Numbered from the stretch's first letter, positions 14,672 through 22,339 are shown. The stretch: 36,076 nt of DNA from Anaerolineales bacterium (GCA_016789025.1 JAEURC010000089.1:1-36076), one strand, 5' to 3'. The notes: generated by a model from the letters alone, not told the origin. Numbers and translations: made by a program.

Positions 14672-15923
14672 TTGGCTGTCTTTTCGTTTGAATGACTTGT
14701 CCCGCGCGAATGGTTGAATCGGGATAGTCGCTTTGGATCACGTCGGTGCCGATCTCGGCTTCGGGTTCGATCACATACCCCGATGGCACAACGCTGTTCT
14801 TGCCCACCAGCGCGATACGGATATTTTGGTCGGTTACGCCCCAGCCAACGCGGGCGTGCTCTTCGACGCGCGCTTGTTTATCGAGCACCGAGCGTTCCAC
14901 AACCGCGCCGGGTTTAATCTCCGCATCGGTCAATACGATCGACTCGCGCACCACGGCGCCAGATCGCACGATAACGCCCGGTGACAGCACACTGCTTTCC
15001 ACCGTTGCGCCTTCTTCGATGAAGCAGCCATCGCAAATCATGCTGGCATACACACTGCCCTTGGCGGGGAAGCGCGCCGGCGGACGTTCGGCGGTGCGGG
15101 TATGGATGATCCAACTTCGGTTGTACAGTTTCAAGCGGGGAGAGGGCGCGAGTAAATCCATGTGCGCCTGCCAATACGATGCCAGTGTTCCGACATCCAT
15201 CCAATAGCCGCTATAGGGATAGGCAAACACGCGCGTCTTTGATTTGATCAAGCGCGGCAATATATCTTTGCCGAAGTCGTGGGACGAACCTTTGCGCTGG
15301 CGGTCTTCCCAAAGCGCTTTGTCCAGCACTTCGCGCCTGAAAAGATACACGCCCATGTTGGCAAGGTTGGATGGCGGCTCTTTCGGCTTTTCTACAAATG
15401 ACGTGACGCGATATTTGTCGTCTGTGGCAAGGATGCCGAACCGCGACGCTTCTTCCATCGGGACGGTGATCACGCCCATGGTCAAATCTGCCTCATGGTC
15501 GAGGTGGAAGGAGATCATCGGCTCGTAGTCCATGGTATAGATATGGTCGCCGGAGAGGATCAACACGAGGTCTGGCGATCCCTGTTTGATGAAACCGAAA
15601 TTTTGTTGCACGGCGTCGGCGGTGCCAACATACCAATCCGATTCGTTGCGGGCTTTGTACGGCGTGAGGATTTTGATGCCGCCCGTGAAGTCGCGGTTCA
15701 AATCCCATGGCGCCCCCACGCCGATGTGTTCGATCAGCGACTGCGGACGATACTGCGCCAACACCATCAAGTCGAATATTCCCGAATTGACGCAGTTCGA
15801 GAGGGCAAAGTCTATGATGCGATATTTGCCCGCGAAGGGCACGGCGGGTTTTGTCCGTTTGACGGTTAAGGCTCCCAGTCGCGAACCTTCGCCGCCCGCT
15901 AAAATCACTGCTCGTGTTTTCAT
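14661..15923 (-). CDS. glgC: Glucose-1-phosphate adenylyltransferase
   Basis: Makes ADP-glucose from glucose-1-phosphate and ATP, the committed step of glycogen synthesis. 420 residues. The nucleotide-binding loop is ILAGGEGSRLGALT (7-20), followed by KRTKPAVPFAGKYRIIDF (split at 23-40) and NCVNSGI. SGDHIYTMDY (about 124-133) holds the catalytic Asp, and SFVEKP is the sugar-phosphate lysine loop. The C-terminal part (from about 285) has the left-handed beta-helix repeats (GCFIEEGATVESSVLSPGV in part) that bind allosteric effectors. It overlaps glgA by 4 bases (ATGA) and malQ by 11, indicating translational coupling. Confidence 0.97.
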   Translation of the reverse strand: MKTRAVILAGGEGSRLGALTVKRTKPAVPFAGKYRIIDFALSNCVNSGIFDLMVLAQYRPQSLIEHIGVGAPWDLNRDFTGGIKILTPYKARNESDWYVGTADAVQQNFGFIKQGSPDLVLILSGDHIYTMDYEPMISFHLDHEADLTMGVITVPMEEASRFGILATDDKYRVTSFVEKPKEPPSNLANMGVYLFRREVLDKALWEDRQRKGSSHDFGKDILPRLIKSKTRVFAYPYSGYWMDVGTLASYWQAHMDLLAPSPRLKLYNRSWIIHTRTAERPPARFPAKGSVYASMICDGCFIEEGATVESSVLSPGVIVRSGAVVRESIVLTDAEIKPGAVVERSVLDKQARVEEHARVGWGVTDQNIRIALVGKNSVVPSGYVIEPEAEIGTDVIQSDYPDSTIRAGQVIQTKRQPNEI

Positions 15924-17449
15924 GTTGCCTCGCCATTGATGATTGGGTTTGCGGCTTGCTCCTCGCGGATGCGCCTGCGCGGCTTTTCTACGGGAGTTTG
16001 ATACGCGTCGCGCGCCGGGGCGGCTGATTCGGCGATCAATTTTTGATACGCTTTGATATATTTTTCCGCGGAGGCGCGCCAGCCGAAATCTTTTTCCATG
16101 CCCGCTTTTTGTAACATTGCCCAGCGGGATCGATCCGGAAAGATTTGCAACGCGCGCCGTACCGCATCGTTGAACGATTTGACTTTTGTGTCTACGAATA
16201 CGAACCCGGTTTCGCCATCGGTGACGGTATCATGCAATCCGCCTACGGCGCGCACGAGCGGCGCGCATCCGTAGCGCATGGCGATCATTTGCGAAGTGCC
16301 GCACGGTTCGTAGCGCGAAGGCATGAGGAAGAGATCGGCTCCGGCGTAGATCTGGCGCGCGAGATTGGCGTCGTAGCGGGTTTCCACGTGCGCGCGGTCT
16401 GGCAATTCCTCCTGCAATTTTTCAGCCATCGCCTCGAGTTTGGGGTCGCCTGCGCCGAGCAAAACGAATTGCCAGTTTTGCTTCTTCAACATGCGCAAGC
16501 CTTTCAGGGCAATATCCACGCCTTTTTGCATGTCCATGCGCGTGACCATTCCTAGCAGGGGGGTGTCAGGCAATTCAGGCAAACCAACTCGGCGTTGGAG
16601 GGCAAGTTTGTTTTGGGAACGGAGGGGAAGCGTGTCGGCGTTGAAATTTGCCGAAAGGACTGAATCAGTTTGAGGGTCGAACGAAGCGACATCCAATCCA
16701 TTGAGGATACCGCTGAGCGTGTCGGTGCGATTCTTGAAGAAGTCTTGTAAACCGGAGCCAAACTCCTCATGCAGAATTTCATCGGCATAGGTAGGCGAGA
16801 CGGCAATGATCGCGTCCGCCGCCCATAAACCGAGCGGCATGGGTAAGACGCGCGCCCAATCAGGTAGGTCGGTTTTGGCAAGCGGCAAGCCGTAGTCCTC
16901 GAGAATGTCTCGAATATCAGGACCGAGGAAAGGCAGGTTGTGAATCGAGATCACCGAAGCAATGCGGTTCTTTTTATCCTCCCAACGTTTGACCAGATTG
17001 CCATACGCGGCAAGGGCGCTATGCCAGTCGTTGCAGTGCAGGATGTTTGGCGCCCAATCGATTTGATGCGGCAATTCCAGCGCGGCTAAAGAGAAAAAAG
17101 CATACTTCTCAGCGTCTAATTTGTTGTTGGATGAATATACCGCGCCGCTCGCCTTGATCGGATCGCCGCTAATGAAATACACCGGGACATCTCCCAGCGT
17201 TCCCTCAAACGCCTCCACCTGGACCTCAGACTTGTTCCTCGTTAGGGAATAGATCGCCAGGGGCTTCAGGGCTTCGGTTTTGATCACAGGGTGCAACGGC
17301 AAAACAAGCCGTATGTCGATCTTGATATCCTCCCCTGAAAGCGCGCGCAATTCACGCGGCAGTGTGCCCGCCACATCGCCCAGCCCCCCAACTTTGACAA
17401 AAGGTTCCGCTTCCGCCGCAAGAAATAGAACGTTGATTGTTTGGGGCAT
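15920..17449 (-). CDS. glgA: Glycogen synthase (ADP-glucose type, GT5)
   Basis: Elongates alpha-1,4-glucan using ADP-glucose. It has 509 residues. The ADP-glucose-binding KVGGLGDVAGTLPREL (19-34) is intact. The C-terminal GT-B domain shows GMVTRMDMQKGVD and PSRYEPCGTSQMIAMRYG, with the catalytic glutamate of the E-x7-E type. The last 35 residues (AESAAPARDAYQTP onward) are a proline/arginine-rich tail beyond the usual end. It is the first gene of the operon. A TACAAT hexamer ends seven bases before the ATG with no Shine-Dalgarno, so the mRNA may be leaderless. The region between it and the tRNA gene holds a palindrome but no gene. Confidence 0.97.
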   Translation of the reverse strand: MPQTINVLFLAAEAEPFVKVGGLGDVAGTLPRELRALSGEDIKIDIRLVLPLHPVIKTEALKPLAIYSLTRNKSEVQVEAFEGTLGDVPVYFISGDPIKASGAVYSSNNKLDAEKYAFFSLAALELPHQIDWAPNILHCNDWHSALAAYGNLVKRWEDKKNRIASVISIHNLPFLGPDIRDILEDYGLPLAKTDLPDWARVLPMPLGLWAADAIIAVSPTYADEILHEEFGSGLQDFFKNRTDTLSGILNGLDVASFDPQTDSVLSANFNADTLPLRSQNKLALQRRVGLPELPDTPLLGMVTRMDMQKGVDIALKGLRMLKKQNWQFVLLGAGDPKLEAMAEKLQEELPDRAHVETRYDANLARQIYAGADLFLMPSRYEPCGTSQMIAMRYGCAPLVRAVGGLHDTVTDGETGFVFVDTKVKSFNDAVRRALQIFPDRSRWAMLQKAGMEKDFGWRASAEKYIKAYQKLIAESAAPARDAYQTPVEKPRRRIREEQAANPIINGEAT

Positions 17450-17544
17450 GTGGGTATTGTACCCGCTTTTAAAAGATGCGGAGTCGGGATCAGAATAAAA
17501 TAGTCGCAGGGTTCACGGAGTCTTCATGGTTTAGATTTAAACGC

Positions 17545-17577
17545 AGACTTCCGAAGTCTCTGAGACTTCGGAAGTCT
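17545..17577. repeat. 33-base perfect palindrome downstream of tRNA-His
   Basis: AGACTTCCGAAGTCTC pairs perfectly with GAGACTTCGGAAGTCT around a single T. Each arm contains a smaller palindrome (ACTTCCGAAGT). It lies 8 bases past the tRNA 3' end and about 95 bases upstream of glgA. It could end the tRNA transcript, although the minus strand shows no T-run behind it. Confidence 0.85.
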
Positions 17578-17585
17578 ATTTCCTG

Positions 17586-17658
17586 GGAGCCTGATGGGTT
17601 TCGAACCCACAACATCTACAGCCACAGTGTAGCGCTCTGCCGTTGAGCTACAGGCTCC
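17586..17658 (-). tRNA. tRNA-His (anticodon GTG)
   Basis: Reading the minus strand gives acceptor GAGCCTG/CAGGCTC, T8 A9, a D-arm GCTC...GAGC, anticodon stem CTACA/TGTAG around CTGTGGC (anticodon GTG), variable loop ATGTT and T-arm GTGGG-TTCGAAA-CCCAT. The base before the acceptor is G (G-1) and the discriminator is C73, the pair that marks tRNA-His for its synthetase. CCA is not encoded. The total is 73 bases including G-1. Confidence 0.97.
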
Positions 17659-17673
17659 ATGTGAAGCGGCGGG

Positions 17674-17702
17674 ATTATATCACCTGACATGACGCCAAAC
17701 AA
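17674..17702 (-). promoter_or_regulatory. tRNA-His promoter
   Basis: On the minus strand TTGTTT (complement of 17697-17702), a 17-base spacer and TATAAT (complement of 17674-17679). The -10 ends 16 bases before G-1, so a start about seven bases downstream gives a short 5' leader. Spacing and the perfect -10 make it credible. The rest of the gap up to 17913 shows no gene; a TATAAT at 17866-17871 without a good -35 may serve the next gene. Confidence 0.65.
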
Positions 17703-17913
17703 GGCTATGAGTTTCTGATGCGCGGCGTTTCAAGTATGTAAAGCTACAGAGGCACAGCGAACCCCGAGCCCCGGCTTTCTGCTCTTGAAGGTAAGGATGA
17801 TGGTATATTCGTCTGCCTGGCAATCCGCCGACAGTTTTGAAAGTCAGGCTGTTTCTCTAATTGAATATAATCTTGCTCGTAAATAAATTGCTAAATTCTC
17901 AAGGAGTAGGAAC

Positions 17914-18513
17914 ATGAAAAATATATTTGGTTTTTTGCGTCGCGAAGTTTTTCTGGGAACCATGATCGCGTTGTTGAGCGTGCTTACCGCCTTTTCGAGT
18001 TATCAGGGCGCTATGGCAGATTCTGAGCAAAATAAGTACGAGATCAAGGGGATGCAGGCGCTCAACGATGGCAATGCTGAATATCTTAGCGCGAATCAGA
18101 ACTGGATTCAAGATGAGGGCAATTACGATAATTGGTATATCAACAACGAGAGCAACCCCCAGGTCGCCGAGTATTATGAAGGGAACTTTTCGCAAAGCCT
18201 GTTCGATGCCATAGCGCGCAACGGCGACGACTACCCAATGGATGAACAATATTCCGATGAGTTGTACGCCGACGCTATCGCCTATTGGGATGACTCAGAC
18301 TATAACTTTGAGCTTGGCTCCCAATGGGACGAACGCGGCGACCAGCTTCAACTTGTCATGTTAATTATGGCTCTTGGGCTTGCCCTCACCGCCTGGGCGT
18401 CCCTGCTTCACTCGGAAAGCAAGATGCGCGGATTCTTCTCGCTGTTGGGGCTGGTTGCCCTGATTGCAGGGTTGGTAATTTATTTTGTCTTGGTTCCCAC
18501 CGTGGTTGCATAA
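17914..18513 (+). CDS. Hypothetical membrane protein (three TM helices with a long acidic loop)
   Basis: A 199-residue protein. One hydrophobic helix lies at about 13-32 and two at about 146-165 and 172-195. Between them is a strongly acidic, Asp/Asn/Tyr-rich stretch (about 35-140) with repeated Tyr-Trp and Asp-Asp. That layout, with a large extramembrane acidic loop between the first helix and a C-terminal hairpin, resembles DUF4337-type proteins, but I would not name it so firmly. AAGGAG lies eight bases upstream of the ATG. It is followed by a terminator and stands as a single-gene unit. Function unknown. Confidence 0.75.
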   Translation: MKNIFGFLRREVFLGTMIALLSVLTAFSSYQGAMADSEQNKYEIKGMQALNDGNAEYLSANQNWIQDEGNYDNWYINNESNPQVAEYYEGNFSQSLFDAIARNGDDYPMDEQYSDELYADAIAYWDDSDYNFELGSQWDERGDQLQLVMLIMALGLALTAWASLLHSESKMRGFFSLLGLVALIAGLVIYFVLVPTVVA

Positions 18514-18532
18514 CCTAAAGAAATTAATGTAA

Positions 18533-18572
18533 AGTCAAAAGAGACCCGCAAATTTGCAGGTCTCTTTTGACT
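18533..18572. terminator. Bidirectional terminator hairpin
   Basis: AGTCAAAAGAGACC (18533-18546) pairs with GGTCTCTTTTGACT (18559-18572), with an inner palindrome GCAAATTTGC. The outer arms contain TTTT on both strands. It ends the membrane-protein gene from the left and the truncated metallophosphoesterase from the right, and the stop codon of the latter overlaps its last bases. Confidence 0.85.
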
Positions 18573-18727
18573 CAGATGGAGGTTGTGTAATTGGCGGATT
18601 GCGGACCTCCCTGAATCGCATCGCCGAGACAGACGAGTTGATCTGTGCCTTGCCGTTTTATATCTGCCAGAACGGCTTCAAGTGCGAGGTTGTTTCCGTG
18701 CATGTCTGAGATGACTGCGATTCGCAT
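18572..18727 (-). pseudogene. Truncated metallophosphoesterase (N-terminal 51 residues)
   Basis: Reading from ATG 18727 gives 51 residues beginning MRIAVISDMHGNNLALEAVL, followed by DQLVCLGDAIQGGPQ. This is the start of a calcineurin-like phosphoesterase of the YfcE/PrpE type: Asp8 and His10 of the DxH motif and the GD motif (Gly-Asp about 37-38) are present. The reading frame ends soon after, before the GNHE and GHTH motifs that complete the metal site. Normal family proteins have about 150-250 residues, so this is a fragment. AAGGAG precedes the ATG, so the piece may still be translated. It looks like a gene whose 3' part has been lost at or near the terminator. Confidence 0.8.
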
Positions 18728-18783
18728 AGGGATTCTCCTTGGGTGGAAAGATTATAGCACTTTGAAATTGCTCCCCAATTTGA

Positions 18784-18812
18784 TTGACTTATCCTGAGTA
18801 GTCTGTTACTAT
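18784..18812 (+). promoter_or_regulatory. Strong candidate promoter for the cold-shock gene
   Basis: TTGACT (18784-18789), a 17-base spacer and TACTAT (18807-18812). It lies about 145 bases upstream of the cold-shock start codon, giving a long leader, as is usual for csp genes. Confidence 0.7.
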
Positions 18813-18850
18813 CTCTTTGTAGGATAACGGTAAGTTACGTTGGTTTGAAG

Positions 18851-18893
18851 AACAGCCACAGCTCACGGTTTGAATCCGCGGGCTGTTTTGTTT
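18851..18893 (+). promoter_or_regulatory. Leader hairpin with T-run upstream of the cold-shock gene
   Basis: AACAGCC (18851-18857) pairs with GGCTGTT (18881-18887), and the stem is followed by TTTTGTTTT. In the leader this looks like an attenuator or a thermosensitive structure. The link to temperature is inferred from the known role of csp leaders in other bacteria. Confidence 0.5.
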
Positions 18894-18955
18894 TACCTCC
18901 GATGGAACGAACAGGACGCCTAACATCTTTACTTTTGCCAAAGGAGGCAAATACA

Positions 18956-19168
18956 ATGTCTGAAAGAATTATCGGTACGGTCAAGTGGTTCAATGGAACC
19001 AAAGGCTTCGGCTTCATCGAGCGCGAAGGCGGCAAGGACGTGTTCGTCCATTTCTCTGCCATTCAAGGCGATGGGTTCAAGAATCTGGCAGAAGGTCAGA
19101 AAGTCGAATTCACCGTCGAACAGGGACCGAAGGGTCCGCAGGCTAGCAACGTCATCACAGTGAGCTAG
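18956..19168 (+). CDS. csp: Cold shock domain protein
   Basis: A 70-residue single cold-shock domain. RNP1 is KGFGFIE (about 16-22) and RNP2 is VFVHFSAI (29-36), giving the aromatic face that binds single-stranded RNA and DNA. The start at 18956 is fixed by the ribosome binding site AAAGGAGG seven bases upstream; longer in-frame readings come from the structured leader. The protein acts as an RNA chaperone. Promoter and hairpin upstream suggest leader-based control, and a strong terminator follows. The small size and lack of neighbours in the same direction fit a monocistronic gene. Confidence 0.97.
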   Translation: MSERIIGTVKWFNGTKGFGFIEREGGKDVFVHFSAIQGDGFKNLAEGQKVEFTVEQGPKGPQASNVITVS

Positions 19169-19177
19169 TTAGATTGA

Positions 19178-19208
19178 AAAAGAGCCCCGCGAAACGCGGG
19201 GCTCTTTT
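19178..19208 (+). terminator. Rho-independent terminator of the cold-shock gene
   Basis: AAAAGAGCCCCGCG pairs with CGCGGGGCTCTTTT around an AAA loop, with TTTT inside the 3' arm. It can also work for the convergent HEPN-like gene on the minus strand. Confidence 0.92.
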
Positions 19209-19233
19209 GATTCCAAGTATTTGTCTCTTGTGC

Positions 19234-19734
19234 TTATTCAGTGTCGTTTTCTAATTCGAGTTTAGGTAACATACAACTAAAGATAAACGCTGCGTATCTC
19301 TTTATGGCAGTTTTTTGTCCGTGTTCAAGAATTTCTTTGTATGGAAGTTCTTTTTCGAGTCCCATAAAGAGTTCTATAATTTCGGCATCTGTCACATTCT
19401 CTCCAATCTTATGCGATATTTTGTTCCTTAGTTGATTAAGTTTACGAAGAGAACTAGCTACATACTCAGGTATAAGTTCAATGTTTTCAACTATATTTAG
19501 TTTCGATACCAAAATCAGCTTGTTATTATAGGTAAGACCAATTGCTAAAACTGCTTCCGCATTTTCTTTCAACGCTAGTCTTACGAGCTCGTCAAGAATC
19601 GATTCTGTGAAAAGATGGCATTTTAATATGTAACCAACAATGTCATTTGTATCGGAAAGATGCTCCATTAAAGATGGAGTGAGTTTGTACCTTAGTTCAG
19701 TTAGTTTAAGTATTTGTTCTTGTCTTTGGTTCAT
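19234..19734 (-). CDS. HEPN-like protein of unknown role
   Basis: A 166-residue all-helical, AT-rich gene, unlike its GC-rich neighbours. The key feature is QLRNKISHKIG (102-112), an R-x4-H motif (Arg103, His108) at the end of a helix, which is the signature of HEPN ribonuclease-type folds. Helices at about 5-30, 32-58, 62-82 and 120-165 fit a four-to-five-helix bundle. Many HEPN proteins are toxins in antitoxin pairs or parts of defence systems, but no nucleotidyltransferase (MNT) or other partner is adjacent: one flank is cspA and its terminator, the other the rhlE-type helicase. It may be a solitary HEPN or a non-catalytic adaptor. The assignment rests on the motif and helix content only. 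Confidence 0.6.
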   Translation of the reverse strand: MNQRQEQILKLTELRYKLTPSLMEHLSDTNDIVGYILKCHLFTESILDELVRLALKENAEAVLAIGLTYNNKLILVSKLNIVENIELIPEYVASSLRKLNQLRNKISHKIGENVTDAEIIELFMGLEKELPYKEILEHGQKTAIKRYAAFIFSCMLPKLELENDTE

Positions 19735-19792
19735 TTTGGTTTTTGTTTCTTGATTTCCCTATTTGCTTATTATATTGTAGCCTATTTTGAAA

Positions 19793-19822
19793 TCAAAAAC
19801 CCGCCTCTCATCAAGACGGGTT
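19793..19822 (-). terminator. Rho-independent terminator of the DEAD-box helicase gene
   Basis: On the minus strand CCCGTCT pairs with AGGCGGG (with one G-T pair) around a loop, followed by TTTTTGATTT. It lies just beyond the helicase stop and before the HEPN-like gene, so it separates the two transcripts. Confidence 0.85.
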
Positions 19823-19833
19823 CAATTTACCAC

Positions 19834-21069
19834 TTACGATCTTCGCCTCGGCGCGAGTCGATTCTTCGAGAATCTCGTCGGCGTGGGAGCGGGGCGTGGG
19901 GGGCGAGTCCCTTCACGGCGTTGGTGACCAGACCGAGGCGGGGCGGGAGGCGAGTAGTCGAAGTCGGGCAGAGTCTTCTTCTCCAGCGGATGTCCCATGA
20001 TGCGTTCGAGCGTGCGGATCATATCCTTGTCTTCATCGGTGACCAGCGTGAACGCGTCGCCTGTGCGTTGCGCACGTCCCGTGCGCCCGATGCGATGGAT
20101 GTACGCGTCGGCGGTGTCGGGCATTTCGTAGTTGATGACGTGCGTGATGCTGTCAATGTCCAGACCGCGCGCCGCGATGTCGGTGGCGACCATGATGTGG
20201 AAGTGTCCCGTTTTGAATCCGTGCAATGCGCGTTCGCGTTGACCTTGTGTGCGATTGCCATGCAGACTGGTGACGCGATGACCCGCGTGCGCGATCTGCT
20301 TCGCCACCTTGTCGGCGCGATGTTTTGTGCGCACGAAAACAAGAATCGAATCCGAGTCTGTTTGCTTGAGGAGTTTCAACAACACTCCAGTTTTCAAATG
20401 TTGTGGCACGGGATACAGCGCATGACTCACCGTGACCGCGGGCTTGCTGATACCCATCGCAATTTTTTGCGGCTCGACGAGCGATTGCCCCGCGAGTTGC
20501 TCAACTTCAGCAGGGAAGGTCGCGGAGAACAACATGGTCTGTCGTTGCTCAGGCACGGCTTTGATGATGCGGCGCACATCGGGCAGAAATCCCATGTCGA
20601 ACATGCGGTCGGCTTCATCGAGCACCAAAATTTCGATGCGATTCATTTTTGCATGACGCTGTCCGATGAGGTCGAGCAGGCGACCAGGCGTAGCCACCAG
20701 GATTTCCACCCCGTTACGCAGCGCCTTGATCTGACGGTCGGCTCCGACGCCCCCATAGATGGTTGCGCTCCTCAGCCCCGTCCCCGCTGACAGCGCGTGC
20801 ACAACCTGATTGATCTGCTCGGCAAGTTCACGTGTCGGCGTGACGATGAGCGTGCGCGGCATTCCGCGCGGACCATCAAGCAACTTGTGCAAAATGGGGA
20901 GGACGAACGCGGCGGTCTTGCCCGTTCCCGTCTGTGCGGTGCCGATGATGTCTCGCCCGCGTAACGCGGCAGGGATCGCCGCTTCCTGAATCGGCGTGGC
21001 GGTTTCATATCCCGCGACTTTGATTCCCTGCATGAGGCGGGAATCCAAATTAAATTGTGTGAAGTTCAA
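19834..21069 (-). CDS. rhlE: DEAD-box ATP-dependent RNA helicase, RhlE-type
   Basis: Unwinds RNA duplexes in ribosome assembly or mRNA turnover. 411 residues. Motifs in order: F-x-LDSRL and Q motif TPIQ (25-28), Walker A AQTGTGKT (45-52), PTRELA (78-83), TPGR (127-130), DEAD (151-154), SAT (182-184), ARGLD and HRIGRTGRA near 325-335. The C-terminal tail is proline- and arginine-rich with a basic end (about 375-411), typical of RhlE-like proteins and likely to bind RNA. It is transcribed alone; upstream lies a 250-base gap with the second copy of the long palindrome. The assignment to RhlE rather than another DEAD subfamily is moderately sure. Confidence 0.93.
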   Translation of the reverse strand: MNFTQFNLDSRLMQGIKVAGYETATPIQEAAIPAALRGRDIIGTAQTGTGKTAAFVLPILHKLLDGPRGMPRTLIVTPTRELAEQINQVVHALSAGTGLRSATIYGGVGADRQIKALRNGVEILVATPGRLLDLIGQRHAKMNRIEILVLDEADRMFDMGFLPDVRRIIKAVPEQRQTMLFSATFPAEVEQLAGQSLVEPQKIAMGISKPAVTVSHALYPVPQHLKTGVLLKLLKQTDSDSILVFVRTKHRADKVAKQIAHAGHRVTSLHGNRTQGQRERALHGFKTGHFHIMVATDIAARGLDIDSITHVINYEMPDTADAYIHRIGRTGRAQRTGDAFTLVTDEDKDMIRTLERIMGHPLEKKTLPDFDYSPPAPPRSGHQRREGTRPPRPAPTPTRFSKNRLAPRRRS

Positions 21070-21197
21070 AATTGTTTCCTGTTCTTCAGAAGCCTTGCAC
21101 GTGTAAAGAGTGAGTATCCCTCAATCGAAAACAGCGGTGGACTGCTGATGTAGAAGTATTGATGCGAGGATTATACACTACATCACACCCCAACTTT

Positions 21198-21334
21198 GGT
21201 GGTTGAGTAGGGCGAGCGACAGCGAGCCCGTATCGAAACCACCGATAAGAAGAAAACATTTGTAACAAAAGTACTCTACTGCCTTGCTGGTTTCGATACG
21301 TCCCGCGAAGTGCACGCGGGACTACTCAACCAGC
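21198..21334. repeat. Long palindromic element with conserved core, copy 2
   Basis: Left arm GGTGGTTGAGTAG (21198-21210), right arm CTACTCAACCAGC (21322-21334), with second-level arms CGTATCGAAACCAC and GGTTTCGATACG. The core at 21259-21278 reads TTTGTAACAAAAGTACTCTA and matches copy 1 (6317-6336) at 18 of 20 positions, although the surrounding stem segments differ. The stop codon of the methyltransferase gene (21326-21328) is inside its right arm. The rest of the gap (21070-21197) shows no gene. Confidence 0.88.
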
Positions 21335-22216
21335 AGACAAAGCTCTCACCAAAAAATCCATCTGATGCGCGATGTACACCAGTTCACCGCGCTCAACCTG
21401 CTCGCGCCGTTCAGATAGCCAGTGTTTCAAAACATTAGCATTTAGTTCAGGATGTTCCGCAAGCGACCCTTCGAGAAATGTCAAAATGAAGTTCAAGAAG
21501 TACGCCTCGTCGTTCGGATATCTTCTGTTCAACGGATGCACCACCCAATCCGACGCGCCTGCCGCAAGGATCTCTGCGCCCGCGTTTTGCAAATATCCGA
21601 AGAGATGCCGTCCGCTTTTGCTGTCGCCGCCAGTGACGCGCGAGTCCATGGTCTGGTGATACAACCGCTCGATCGTTTCATCCAGCGCCGCGTCGATCGT
21701 CGGCTTGAACGCCGTCACCCCGTCGAAATTGATCGTCAGCCACGCGAGGCGCTTGGTCAGTGCAAGCAATTTTGGTAACGACTCGCGGAGCGGCAATAGA
21801 TCCAAAAAAGCGTGCGCGATCAAAACGTCGGCAGGATCGGGTTTTGTATCGATGAAATCGAACACATCCGCCTCCACCAACTGGATTTGGATATCGCGCT
21901 TCTCATCGTAGACTCGCAAGCGATCATCCCCGCTTCTCTCCGCCCTCATGCCTGCCTCGCCTGCGAATTGCGGAATCCACGCCCGCGCAAACGCGACGTT
22001 CTCGCGCATCCCATCTACCATTACATACTCCACACTGCGGATCACATCCCAGCAGATCAACCGCTTGAGCATGGTCCCGATCCCCGCGCCGACTTCAATG
22101 ATGCGGAAGGGTTCCCCTGGCAGGTTTGCTTTCAACGCGTTCAACACATCCTTGTTCAACGCGCGGTCATCCACGCTTTGTTTGGAGAGCAGATATTTTG
22201 GAAAGGAGTGTTCCAT
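21326..22216 (-). CDS. SAM-dependent methyltransferase-like protein, last gene of the ten-gene cluster
   Basis: A 296-residue class I methyltransferase fold. Motif I is IIEVGAGIGTMLKRL (39-53), followed by YVMVDGMRENVAFA, where the Asp would bind the SAM ribose. A strand with VEADVFDFID (113-122) and DVLIAHAFLDLLPLRE (129-144) completes the pattern. The C-terminal part (about 200-296) is helical with a large insertion and no family that I recognise. Its last residues, SAG, and the TGA stop come from a palindromic repeat, so the original end may have been altered. It is 42 bases after the GT4 gene, with a second repeat between them. The substrate is unknown. Confidence 0.82.
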   Translation of the reverse strand: MEHSFPKYLLSKQSVDDRALNKDVLNALKANLPGEPFRIIEVGAGIGTMLKRLICWDVIRSVEYVMVDGMRENVAFARAWIPQFAGEAGMRAERSGDDRLRVYDEKRDIQIQLVEADVFDFIDTKPDPADVLIAHAFLDLLPLRESLPKLLALTKRLAWLTINFDGVTAFKPTIDAALDETIERLYHQTMDSRVTGGDSKSGRHLFGYLQNAGAEILAAGASDWVVHPLNRRYPNDEAYFLNFILTFLEGSLAEHPELNANVLKHWLSERREQVERGELVYIAHQMDFLVRALSAG

Positions 22217-22227
22217 ATTTTTGTTAT

Positions 22228-22339
22228 GTCATTGCGAGGAGGAGCGCATTCGACACGCTCAGCGTGAACTCCGCGACGACGAAGCAATCTCCTCGTTGGT
22301 AACAGGGATCGCTTCGGGGCTATCGCCCCTCGCAATGAC
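22228..22339. repeat. GTCATTGCGAGG palindromic element between methyltransferase and GT4 genes
   Basis: Terminal arms GTCATTGCGAGG (22228-22239) and CCTCGCAATGAC (22328-22339) are perfect complements; inner blocks include GAAGCAATCTCC and GGGATCGCTTCGGGGC. A short nested piece, GACACGCTCAGCGTG, interrupts the left half. The element encodes the last 26 residues and the stop of the GT4 protein. Confidence 0.88.

Noticed and set aside
19714..20790. 358-codon plus-strand frame antisense to the helicase
   Set aside because: Overlaps every motif of the DEAD-box gene on the other strand; Arg-rich shadow composition.
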